Below are positions 1 to 8,398 of a stretch of DNA of 64,000 bases, piece after piece. Each line of letters starts with the position of its first letter. Positions within the stretch are counted from its first letter, which is position 1. The stretch lies in NCBI GenBank assembly GCA_040386155.1, contig JAZKFZ010000002.1, positions 62,001 to 126,000 on the forward strand, in the 5' to 3' direction. The stretch is from M0103 sp040386155 (GTDB lineage: Bacteria; Bacteroidota; Bacteroidia; Flavobacteriales_D; Crocinitomicaceae). Position numbers and translations under genes: made by a program. The notes beneath the pieces are model-generated. The model did not search any database, was not told the DNA's origin, and saw only the letters and a list, made by a program, of their open reading frames with translations.

Positions 1-669
1 TGTCGCCACTTCCTGCTGCAGCAAGTCCGATTGATGTGTTTGAGTTTGTCCAATTATATGTGCTTGTTACATTACTTCCAGTAAAGGTAACTGCAGAGGT
101 AGCTGTATTTCCACAAAGTGATTGATCACTTGGATCATTAACTGTAGGAACTGGATTTACAATTATGGAAAATGTTTGAGTAGCTCCCAAACATGCACCA
201 ATCGTAGGCGTAACAACAATATTTGCTGTTTGCACAGTCGCACCAGCATTAATTGCAGAGAACGAAGCAATGTTTCCTGAACCACCGGAAGCAAGTCCAA
301 TTGTTGCGTTATCATTGGTCCAACCGTAGCTGGTAGCGCCGCTATTTCCTGTAAAGCTCACTGCTGTAACACTTGCACCTGCACATAATGATTGGTCTGA
401 AGGATCGTTGACAGTAGGTACTGGATCAACAGTAATTGTAAATGATTGCGATGAACCTATACAAGTTCCCAATGTAGGCGTCACTGTAATGGTTGCGACT
501 ACAGCGGTGATTCCAGTATTTATTGCGCTAAATGCTGCAATGTTTCCAGAACCTGAAGCAGCAAGACCGATTGTTGCATCATTATTGGTCCAATTATACA
601 CTGTTGCACCATTATTCCCTGTAAAAGCAACAGCTGTAGTCATTGTTGATCCACAAAGAATTTGGTCAA
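1..669 (-). repeat. Second block of the 270-bp coding repeat (continues outside the window)
   Basis: The same repeat resumes with boundaries at about 130, 400 and 670, again 270 bp apart. It is separated from the first block by roughly 1 kb coding for other beta-sandwich modules. These copies are more divergent from one another than the units at 2221-2760. The partial unit at positions 1-129 shows that the array goes on beyond the window. Confidence 0.9.
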
Positions 670-3600
670 AGGCATCATTAACGGTTGGAGTGGTATTAAC
701 AGTAAATAATTCTGCATCCTGACATCCACCTGAATTGGTATATGTAATTGTCGTTGAACCAGCGGTAAGTGCTGTGACAAGACCATTTACATCAACACTT
801 GCAATGGCAGGATTGCTTGATGTCCATGGGGTACCTGCTGGTGCTGTTGTTGCAGATAATTGAGATGTTGTTCCAACACATGCAACCAAGGTTCCTGAAA
901 TTACAGGTAAAGCCGTCACTGTTACATTTACAGTTGATGGAGTACTAGTACAGTTATTTAACGTTATAGTATAGGAATAGGTGCCAGTTGCTGCAACTAC
1001 TGCTCCTACAATTGTTGGATCTTCTAACAAAGAATTGAATGTGTTGGGTCCTGTCCAGTTGTAGGTTGCGCCGAGCACATTATTACCAGTTAGGATAATA
1101 TCCGATCCTTCACAAATTGAAGGTGTAGAGGTAGATGCAACTGCAACTGGTGCAATTGGATCAGACAATACAATAGGTCCTGGTTGAGATCCTGAACAGC
1201 CAGCTACACTTATAACGAAAGAAGTATATGATCCAGCATTCAATCCTGTGATGTCAAAATCTCCATTTGCATCTGTAGTGATGGCAATCGGACCAACACC
1301 AACACCATTGTCTACGTATGTAAGATCGTAATTTGAAGATGGAGATAGAGTACCCGTTCCTTCAATATGAATTCCACCGTCAGTACCTAAACATGTACTT
1401 GGATTTGAAATTGTTGCGATTGAAAAAACTGGGGCTAAAGGATCTGATAAAGACACTGAAGCAGGTAAAGAATTACACGAACCGTTATTCACGATAATGG
1501 AAGAATATCCACCAGCATTTAAACCTGTAATTACAAATGTACCACCGGCAGTTGTCGTAATAGAAGAAGGTCCGAAAGGAACACCATCATCTGAATATGA
1601 TAAATTATACGAAGTACTTGGAATTAGACCAGATAAAGTAATCGTTCCATCACTTGCACCACATGAAAGTGGATTGGTAAACGAAGTTGTAAATGATGGT
1701 ATAGGATTAACAGTTATTGTAAAGGTTTGGCTTGTCCCTGAACAAGTACCCAATACAGGAGTAACTACTATTGTACCTGTTTGAACAGTTATTCCAGCAT
1801 TGATAGCAGTAAACGAAGCGATATTTCCACTTCCACTAGCTGCTAGTCCTATTGATGTATTTGAGTTTGTCCAGTTATACGTTGTCGACCCACTATTTCC
1901 AGTAAAAGTTACAGCAGTAGTATTTACATTCGCACATAACATCTGATCAGCAGGATCATTTACAGTAGGTACTGGATTCACAGTGATTGTAAAAGTTTGA
2001 GTCGATCCTGAACATGTTCCAAGTAAAGGTGTCACTACTATGGTAGCTGTTTGAGTCGTTGCTCCAGCATTAAGTGCAGTGAACGAAGCAATATTTCCAC
2101 TTCCGCTTGCTGCAAGTCCAATGGTAGTATTTGAATTTGTCCAATTATAAGTTGTTGATCCGCTATTTCCTGAGAATGTCACAGCAGTTGTACTTAAATT
2201 AGCACATAAAATCTGATCAGCAGGATCGTTAACAGTAGGTACTGGGTTTACCGTAATTGTGAAAGTCTGTGCAGTTCCAGAGCATGAACCTAAAGTAGGT
2301 GTAACAATAACGGTAGCTACTTGTGCAGTTGCTCCAGCATTGATTGCAGTAAACGAAGCGATATTTCCACTTCCACTTGCTGCAAGTCCTATTGATGTAT
2401 TTGAGTTTGTCCAGTTATACGTTGTTGATCCGCTATTCCCTGAGAATGTTACAGCAGTTGTACCCAAATTAGCACATAAAATCTGATCAGCAGGATCGTT
2501 AACAGTAGGTACTGGGTTTACCGTAATTGTGAAAGTCTGTGCAGTTCCAGAGCATGAACCTAAAGTAGGTGTAACAATAACGGTAGCTACTTGTGCAGTT
2601 GCTCCAGCATTGATTGCAGTAAACGAAGCGATATTTCCACTTCCACTTGCTGCAAGTCCTATTGATGTGTTTGAGTTTGTCCAGTTATACGTTGTTGATC
2701 CGCTATTCCCTGAGAATGTCACAGCAGTTGTACCTAGGTTAGCACATAAAATCTGATCAGTAGGATCGTTAACAGTAGGTACTGGGTTGACAGTGATTGT
2801 GAAAGTCTGCGCAGTTCCAGGGCATGAACCTAAAGTAGGTGTAACAATAACGGTAGCTACTTGAGCGGTTGTTCCAGCATTAATAGCGGTAAATGAAGCG
2901 ATATTTCCACTTCCACTTGCGGCAAGTCCAATTGATGTATTTGAATTTGTCCAGTTATACGTTGTCGCCCCACTGTTACCAGAGAATGTTACAGCAGTAG
3001 TACTTAGATTAGCACATAAAATCTGATCAGCAGGATCGTTGACAGTTGGAACAGGATTAACGGTAATTGTGAAAGTCTGAGCTGTACCTGGACAAGTTCC
3101 TAAGGTAGGAGTTACAGTTATTGTTGCAGTTTGCGCAGTAATCCCTGGATTCAGGGCAGTAAATGAAGCGATATTTCCACTTCCGCTGGCGGCAAGTCCA
3201 ATTGATGTATTTGAATTTGTCCAGTTATAAGTTGTTGCTCCACTATTGCCACTAAATGTAACTAAGGTAGTGCCTAAGTTCGCACAAAGTGCCTGATCAG
3301 CAGGATCATTGACAGTTGGTACAGGATTTACAGTAATTGTGAAAGTCTGTGCCGATCCCGGACAAGATCCTAAGGTAGGAGTAACGGTAATTGTAGCAGT
3401 TTGTGCAGTAATTCCAGCATTTAAAGCAGTGAAAGAGGCAATGTTTCCACTACCACTTGCAGCCAGTCCAATGGAAGTATTTGAATTTGTCCAGTTATAG
3501 GTTGCAGCGCCGCTATTACCAGTAAATGTCACAGCAGTAGTTGCTGCATTAGCACAAAGCGTTTGGTCTGCAGGATCATTTACTGTTGGAGTAGGATTAA

Positions 3601-5371
3601 CTGTCACTGTAAAAGTTGTTGTTCCCGCACAAGATCCATTGCTTCCTGAAATGGTATACACAACAGTTTGTGCAGTTGAACCTGAATTTGTTAGAACTTG
3701 ACTAATAGATGTCCCAGATCCAGCACTTGCTCCAGTTATGTTAGAACCAGCTACTACAGTCCAAGTATAAGTTACAGCAGGGTCTTGGTCAGATGTTAAC
3801 GCTGCTGTTGCTGTACCACCAGAACAAAAAGATTGATTAGCAACAGGAGTAATAACTGGCTGAACACAACAAAGGAATGAAGAAGCAGTAATTAAAGGAG
3901 TATCTCCAGTACATCCTGTGTTGTTGTAACCTCCAATTTCTCCATCAGCATATGTTTTCATTTGAATGGTACAATCTGTCGTACCATTCGTACAATTTGT
4001 TGATGTCCCTGCAATCAAGGTGAAACACGTCGTCCATGTGTAACCATTACCATTAATATCACAATCATTTGCGGGAGCTCCCGCAGCTCCACCGTCTCCC
4101 CAGCTTAAATCTGGATCTGCATTGCTCAATCCACATGAATTACATTGAAAATACCATCCACCAGGCATTGGTGAATTTGCAGGTAGACTTCCAACAATAT
4201 TGTTATAAGTTACTTGCCCTGCCGCATACCATTGCCAAGATCCAGTTTCGTTTCCAGCAATTGCAGGAGGCGTGCTTATAAGTGGCATACCAACGCCATT
4301 GAAAGAGGTTGAACTCCAACAGTTACCGAAAGTAGGAACAATTCCCATCAACCAGTTACAGTTTTCCTTTCTATATTGTAAAATGGTATAGCAAAAGCTC
4401 ACTGATTCGCCAGGAGAATATGGTCCTCCAACCGGAGTAGTAGGATCACTTGAAGCTGTTTCTGTCATCAAGTCATTTACATTACACAAACTTGCATCCA
4501 GATTCTGATCAATACATAGGTCAAAAGTGCCTTCAACGCCATTCACATCTGAGACAGAAAGAATGTAAGTCGTATTTGGTGATACATTAACAGTTGCAGA
4601 AGCAACTCCGCCTGCACCTTCTGTACAGCTACCTGCAATATTTGTCCAGGGACTACACGTGTTTGCCCAAAGTGTAAATTCAGGATTTGTTAATCCTGTA
4701 ATGTCAATATCCATAGTTGCTGCTCCAGCATCTGTTGTAAAAGTATACCAAACGGTAGCTCCGCCCATATCCTCGCACGGACTTCCAACGAAATCGATTC
4801 CAGGATCTGAACCGGTATTACAATCTGTCAAACAAACAGCACCTGCAGCTGAAGCGTTTAATGTAACAGCAAGGGCATCAGCACAAGCGTCATTATCAGT
4901 ACAACCAGAAATAATTATTTGGTTGTCAACACAAACAGATAATGTACCAGTGGTAAGATTTCCATTACTAGAAACTACTATCCAATAAGTTTGTCCAATA
5001 GTCAAACCAGTCACTGTTCCCCCAATGGTTTGGTAATTTCCATTTAAATCAAAACAATCGTACTCAAAAAAGTTTCCACTACATAAGTTATTGTCAGATT
5101 CAACCACTAAAAATTCAGGACGCCATCCAGCTATATCACTTGACACATTGATGGTTGCAGTTCCCGCCTGGGCAACAAATGAAAACCAAGTGTCAATAGC
5201 ACCATCGTCGCAAGAACCTGCTGCTAAATCGTTTACAGTTCCTGGAGTCGAGGTTGCACAAACTACACCAGTAAGATCTGTAACAGGAACAGCTGTTCCA
5301 CAATTTTCCTGAGCATTTAAGTAAGTACTAAAAAAAAGTACACCAGCAAAAATTGAGATCAATTTTTGCAT
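1..5371 (-). CDS. Giant secreted protein with PKD-like repeats (5' part; continues past the window edge)
   Basis: The frame is open for 1790 codons and runs off the left edge, so the C-terminus is not seen. Residues 1-21 form a signal peptide (basic start, hydrophobic core, ending LNAQ). Two Cys-containing pre-peptidase-C-like beta domains follow (about 23-150 and 155-290), then a Cys-rich Trp-rich region (290-500). From residue 500 on there are 90-residue PKD-like units with the pattern TYNWTNSNTSIGLA, interrupted by about 340 residues of other Ig/SprB-like modules. Such modular proteins in Bacteroidota are usually T9SS cargo, often gliding or adhesion proteins, with a sorting domain at the C-terminus; that end is outside the window, so secretion by T9SS is inferred. 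An in-frame ATG six codons upstream (5389), just after a stop, is an alternative start; 5371 gives the better signal peptide. The gene may be co-transcribed with the one ending at 5399. Confidence 0.9.
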   Translation of the reverse strand, partial: MQKLISIFAGVLFFSTYLNAQENCGTAVPVTDLTGVVCATSTPGTVNDLAAGSCDDGAIDTWFSFVAQAGTATINVSSDIAGWRPEFLVVESDNNLCSGNFFEYDCFDLNGNYQTIGGTVTGLTIGQTYWIVVSSNGNLTTGTLSVCVDNQIIISGCTDNDACADALAVTLNASAAGAVCLTDCNTGSDPGIDFVGSPCEDMGGATVWYTFTTDAGAATMDIDITGLTNPEFTLWANTCSPWTNIAGSCTEGAGGVASATVNVSPNTTYILSVSDVNGVEGTFDLCIDQNLDASLCNVNDLMTETASSDPTTPVGGPYSPGESVSFCYTILQYRKENCNWLMGIVPTFGNCWSSTSFNGVGMPLISTPPAIAGNETGSWQWYAAGQVTYNNIVGSLPANSPMPGGWYFQCNSCGLSNADPDLSWGDGGAAGAPANDCDINGNGYTWTTCFTLIAGTSTNCTNGTTDCTIQMKTYADGEIGGYNNTGCTGDTPLITASSFLCCVQPVITPVANQSFCSGGTATAALTSDQDPAVTYTWTVVAGSNITGASAGSGTSISQVLTNSGSTAQTVVYTISGSNGSCAGTTTFTVTVNPTPTVNDPADQTLCANAATTAVTFTGNSGAATYNWTNSNTSIGLAASGSGNIASFTALNAGITAQTATITVTPTLGSCPGSAQTFTITVNPVPTVNDPADQALCANLGTTLVTFSGNSGATTYNWTNSNTSIGLAASGSGNIASFTALNPGITAQTATITVTPTLGTCPGTAQTFTITVNPVPTVNDPADQILCANLSTTAVTFSGNSGATTYNWTNSNTSIGLAASGSGNIASFTAINAGTTAQVATVIVTPTLGSCPGTAQTFTITVNPVPTVNDPTDQILCANLGTTAVTFSGNSGSTTYNWTNSNTSIGLAASGSGNIASFTAINAGATAQVATVIVTPTLGSCSGTAQTFTITVNPVPTVNDPADQILCANLGTTAVTFSGNSGSTTYNWTNSNTSIGLAASGSGNIASFTAINAGATAQVATVIVTPTLGSCSGTAQTFTITVNPVPTVNDPADQILCANLSTTAVTFSGNSGSTTYNWTNSNTTIGLAASGSGNIASFTALNAGATTQTATIVVTPLLGTCSGSTQTFTITVNPVPTVNDPADQMLCANVNTTAVTFTGNSGSTTYNWTNSNTSIGLAASGSGNIASFTAINAGITVQTGTIVVTPVLGTCSGTSQTFTITVNPIPSFTTSFTNPLSCGASDGTITLSGLIPSTSYNLSYSDDGVPFGPSSITTTAGGTFVITGLNAGGYSSIIVNNGSCNSLPASVSLSDPLAPVFSIATISNPSTCLGTDGGIHIEGTGTLSPSSNYDLTYVDNGVGVGPIAITTDANGDFDITGLNAGSYTSFVISVAGCSGSQPGPIVLSDPIAPVAVASTSTPSICEGSDIILTGNNVLGATYNWTGPNTFNSLLEDPTIVGAVVAATGTYSYTITLNNCTSTPSTVNVTVTALPVISGTLVACVGTTSQLSATTAPAGTPWTSSNPAIASVDVNGLVTALTAGSTTITYTNSGGCQDAELFTVNTTPTVNDAFDQILCGSTMTTAVAFTGNNGATVYNWTNNDATIGLAASGSGNIAAFSAINTGITAVVATITVTPTLGTCIGSSQSFTITVDPVPTVNDPSDQSLCAGASVTAVSFTGNSGATSYGWTNDNATIGLASGGSGNIASFSAINAGATVQTANIVVTPTIGACLGATQTFSIIVNPVPTVNDPSDQSLCGNTATSAVTFTGSNVTSTYNWTNSNTSIGLAAAGSGD
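1681..3570 (-). repeat. Seven tandem 270-bp coding repeats
   Basis: Unit boundaries, marked by the recurring ggatcRtt / acagtagg sequence, fall at about 1681, 1951, 2221, 2491, 2761, 3031, 3301 and 3571, exactly 270 bp apart. Each unit encodes one 90-residue PKD-like domain (TVNDPADQ...LCAN...YNWTNSNTSIGLAASGSGNIA). The units at 2221-2490 and 2491-2760 differ at only five positions by eye, while the outer units are much more divergent. Confidence 0.95.
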
Positions 5372-5398
5372 TTTTTTTCCAAAATTCATACTAGTAGA

Positions 5399-5773
5399 TT
5401 ATTTTGAAGAATAATTAACATTTTCTAAAGCAACAAATTCAGAAGAATTAATGCTTTTTTTTGAAGGGATAAATAAATTTACCTCTTGATTAACAACGAT
5501 TAGAACATCTTCTTCCTCAAGTCGAGAAGCAATTATCAAATTATAAATTTCTTCTGAAAAAAGAGGTTTTATAGTTTGGTCTCCCAATCGGAATTGATAA
5601 GTACCCTTAATTTCGTTCCAAGAATTTTTGGAATAAGTAGATTCATTATTGATACTTTTTTCAACAATTAGGGATGGGTTGGAATAATTATCCTTTTGCG
5701 CGATAGCAGTTGATGATAATAATAATACTATTCCACTGAGTAGCAGTTGGTTCATAAGTGTTTTTAAGTGCAT
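5399..5773 (-). CDS. Small exported protein of unknown function
   Basis: About 124 residues if started at the ATG at 5773; other in-frame starts lie at 5803 and 5755. The N-terminus (MNQLLLSGIVLLLSSTAIAQ) is a clear signal peptide ending in AIAQ, so the product is exported. The mature part is about 95 residues, rich in Asn, Ser and Glu, with no Cys and no motif that I recognise. It ends 9 bp before the first possible start of the giant repeat protein on the same strand, so the two may be co-transcribed; a role as partner or assembly factor of that protein is only a guess. The 298 bp upstream (5774-6071) hold no other gene and should contain its promoter. Confidence 0.6.
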   Translation of the reverse strand: MHLKTLMNQLLLSGIVLLLSSTAIAQKDNYSNPSLIVEKSINNESTYSKNSWNEIKGTYQFRLGDQTIKPLFSEEIYNLIIASRLEEEDVLIVVNQEVNLFIPSKKSINSSEFVALENVNYSSK

Positions 5774-6071
5774 AAATATAGATGATATATTTAGAATATG
5801 CAAAAAAGAATTTTTAATAATTTAACACTTCTCTGCATTATTGTTTTAAATAGATGATTTTAAAATTGCTCATTGAAGGAATTAGCAATAGGAATATACA
5901 TCCTTAAAGTGCATAGTGAAGGAGCAATTCACACAGTGGAAATTTTGAAAAATTAATTTTAATTATCTAAAGGTCTAAGAGACGGTCTTGGTGGTTGATC
6001 ACGGCCGTTTCATTTGAGTTAAATTCCAAAGAGCAACTTAGAGAATTGTAAGTAAATGTCTTATTTTTACT

Positions 6072-7307
6072 TTACTGCACTAGCAGCGAATCACCCTTCA
6101 TTAGCTTCTCAACTCTTTCAAGATACAAAGCATTGTTTTTCTCGAGTTCCTCTACATTCAGAAAGGTTTTACGAGTAATTGGAAATTCTTGCATCATCTC
6201 TCCGCTGTAATAGAATTCGAAGCAAAGTCCTCCGAAAGTGTAATTTGTGCCTCCTACATTGAAGGTGGATCCTCCTGCTTCAGGATTTGCTTTCGGAACA
6301 CTTTTCTGGTAACCAATATTAAACAAGGTCCCCAATACTTCTGGACGATAAGAGATGTCGTGGCCGGCCTTTGACCATTGGGCATAATACTGGCGCAGCA
6401 AAAAGCCGGTGTACAGGTACGAATAGAAATGATCACCACCTTGAATCAATCGCTGAATGGTTTTGTGTTTGTGGGCTTCAATTGAATCTACCACCAACTC
6501 CGGAAAGGTGTCGTTGTAATTTAAGCACTTGGAAAAATAAGGACCAGGATAAAAGGGACTGTTTTTATCATTCAGATTGCGTTCGATTCTAAGTGCAGTG
6601 TTTTCCAAAATACTTGTTACGCCATAGCCTCTGTTGTTGGGAAGCATTACTCGACTAAATGGATATACGTATTGTTTGAATCGCTCACGACCAGCGTTAA
6701 ACATTCGTACTTGTTCTCCAACAAGACACATCACAATCAACCTAGATTCAACTCCTGTAACCCGCGAGGCAGAATCGATGGCGGCCTTGTCTTTGAGCAC
6801 AGCTTTGCAGAATTCGTCCCAGACGGTGTAATTCGACCATTCAAACACTGATTGATCTTTTCCTTTGCTGACAGTTTTGATTGAACGCAACTCCTTTTGG
6901 AAAGCTTTGTTTTTTTTCATTAATACCACCGTAGCATCAAACATTCGAAGTGCAATCGTAACATCATTCGTTTGCTGGTAGGCGGCATATATTTTTCTAG
7001 CATCAACAGGTTTGTACTTTGCGAGAACACCTAGTTTTTGGAAGAATGCATCTTGTTGTCCATTCAATGCCACGCTATCCAAATCTTGATTTTGCCCATA
7101 TTTATTAGCAATCTGCTCAAAATATCGATTGTTTACATCGGTATTTCCTTTTTGGTTGGTCCATTTAAAATGAACCGCAAGAGCTGTTAAAATCAGAAAC
7201 AATGCAAAAAGGGCAAGTCCATGCAGGATTGTAAAATAGGAAATCCTGAAGAAACGGCGCCAAGCTCTTTTTTTTGGCTTGAATATTATGTTTGATTCGT
7301 CGGACAT
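6072..7307 (-). CDS. Membrane-anchored lysozyme/transglycosylase-like protein
   Basis: 411 residues. A basic cytoplasmic N-terminus is followed by one membrane segment (about residues 24-47), and the rest is predicted periplasmic. The central part has the look of a lysozyme-fold transglycosylase: an acidic residue in CLVGEQVRMF (about 195-204), then YVYPFSRVMLPNNRGYGVTSI, a GVTSIxxxTA-like segment, and an aromatic helix (FYSYLYTGFLLRQYYAQW). This resembles DUF1402-type proteins, but I could not confirm family membership. If active it would cleave or remodel peptidoglycan in the periplasm. It is a single gene, divergent from the LysM protein at 7453, which shares a likely peptidoglycan-related role. 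Enzyme activity is inferred only. Confidence 0.6.
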   Translation of the reverse strand: MSDESNIIFKPKKRAWRRFFRISYFTILHGLALFALFLILTALAVHFKWTNQKGNTDVNNRYFEQIANKYGQNQDLDSVALNGQQDAFFQKLGVLAKYKPVDARKIYAAYQQTNDVTIALRMFDATVVLMKKNKAFQKELRSIKTVSKGKDQSVFEWSNYTVWDEFCKAVLKDKAAIDSASRVTGVESRLIVMCLVGEQVRMFNAGRERFKQYVYPFSRVMLPNNRGYGVTSILENTALRIERNLNDKNSPFYPGPYFSKCLNYNDTFPELVVDSIEAHKHKTIQRLIQGGDHFYSYLYTGFLLRQYYAQWSKAGHDISYRPEVLGTLFNIGYQKSVPKANPEAGGSTFNVGGTNYTFGGLCFEFYYSGEMMQEFPITRKTFLNVEELEKNNALYLERVEKLMKGDSLLVQ

Positions 7308-7395
7308 AATGATGAATAGAGCGCAAATATCGTTTATTTTTTTTTTAAAATATGCAGGGCTAAGTTGTTAACTTTTGTTACCTTAAGCCGTTTAA

Positions 7396-7426
7396 TTGAT
7401 ATTCCACATTTTCCTTTGTAATTTTG
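7396..7426 (+). promoter_or_regulatory. Bacteroidota-type promoter of the LysM gene
   Basis: A TTG at 7396-7398 and TAATTTTG at 7419-7426 fit the Bacteroidota consensus (TTG ... TAnnTTTG) with a 20-bp spacer, 27 bp upstream of the ATG at 7453. Confidence 0.55.
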
Positions 7427-7452
7427 CTGCGGAATTATACGATGGTTTTTCT

Positions 7453-8355
7453 ATGAAATTAAGTGTTTTATATTGTTTTTTTTGTGTTTACAGCTTCGGT
7501 ATTTTTGCCCAAGAAGCGCCTGATTCTGCCATTCAGATTGCCATTGCCGAGACAAAACCAACAATTCTTGTTCCCGAATTCAAACTCATCGATGCGGATA
7601 CTATCGTACTAGGTGAAAACGATGAAATGATTTGTGATTCCTACACTGCGCTTGGAAATCCTTATGTATATGATGCGCTTCATTCTTTTAACCGCCGAAG
7701 AATGGATAATTTTGGTGGTTACATGAATGTGAAGATTAATGAAGGTTTGGAACGAATTCGCAGTAAAGGTTTTCAATCTGACATAAAGAACTTGTATATC
7801 CAAATAGATCCGTTGACACTAACCGTTTATTGGATTGCAGTTGTTGGTCCGAGCGAGGATGGACAATGTTATGCTTGTATGGATAGCAGAGGTTCCGCTG
7901 GAGGTGGAGAACGAGCTGTGAATGGTCAACTTCCGCGCATGCATTCACAGTATCCTTCAATGACGCCAATACTGTTAAATGATTTTAATGAAAATGTGAT
8001 TCAGTGCTACCAAGGTGATGGAACACCTTTGTCTTCTTATTGTTCCTATGTAAATATTCATCAAAAGTTTTACAAATATGCGACAGATTGTGTTGATGAA
8101 GCATCAGATTCTGTTATCGTTAAACTGAATTACAACAATGTTGGTGCTGAAACACTATTAAAAACGGGTGGAGACATCTCCCTTGTGGTAAAAAAACCGG
8201 CAACAACCTCTACTCAGCGCAGGTACAAAGTGAAATCGGGGGATACCCTCTCCGTTATTGCTCGTAAATACCATACAAGTGTCACCACCATCAAAAAAAT
8301 CAATCACCTTAAATCCGACAGGATTGCAATTGGGCAGATTTTAAGGTTACCATAG
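7453..8355 (+). CDS. Exported LysM-domain protein
   Basis: 300 residues from the ATG at 7453. An upstream in-frame ATG at 7396 would put extra residues before the signal peptide and would overlap the promoter, so it is less likely. The signal peptide ends at FGIFAQ. The mature N-terminal region of about 200 residues is of unknown type and has a Cys- and Gly-rich segment (GQCYACMDSRGSAGGGE). The C-terminus is one LysM domain (RYKVKSGDTLSVIARKYHTS ... AIGQILRLP), which binds peptidoglycan glycan. The protein probably sits in the periplasm or at the outer membrane, held to the cell wall by LysM. What the N-terminal part does is not known. Confidence 0.85.
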   Translation: MKLSVLYCFFCVYSFGIFAQEAPDSAIQIAIAETKPTILVPEFKLIDADTIVLGENDEMICDSYTALGNPYVYDALHSFNRRRMDNFGGYMNVKINEGLERIRSKGFQSDIKNLYIQIDPLTLTVYWIAVVGPSEDGQCYACMDSRGSAGGGERAVNGQLPRMHSQYPSMTPILLNDFNENVIQCYQGDGTPLSSYCSYVNIHQKFYKYATDCVDEASDSVIVKLNYNNVGAETLLKTGGDISLVVKKPATTSTQRRYKVKSGDTLSVIARKYHTSVTTIKKINHLKSDRIAIGQILRLP

Positions 8356-8398
8356 GAGGGACAGTTTTTTAAATTGTGAGTTCTAAAAAACTACAAAA

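Noticed and set aside
1681..3570. CRISPR-like array
   Set aside because: Repeats are 270 bp, contiguous and in frame with coding sequence; there are no short repeats with unique spacers.
408..4988. Plus-strand open frames over the giant gene (such as 408-722, 1497-1784, 2259-2486, 4659-4988)
   Set aside because: They are antisense shadows of the repeat-rich coding frame and recur at 270-bp steps with the repeat.
6189..6831. Plus-strand open frames over the lysozyme-like gene
   Set aside because: They are shadows of the minus-strand gene with no coding features.
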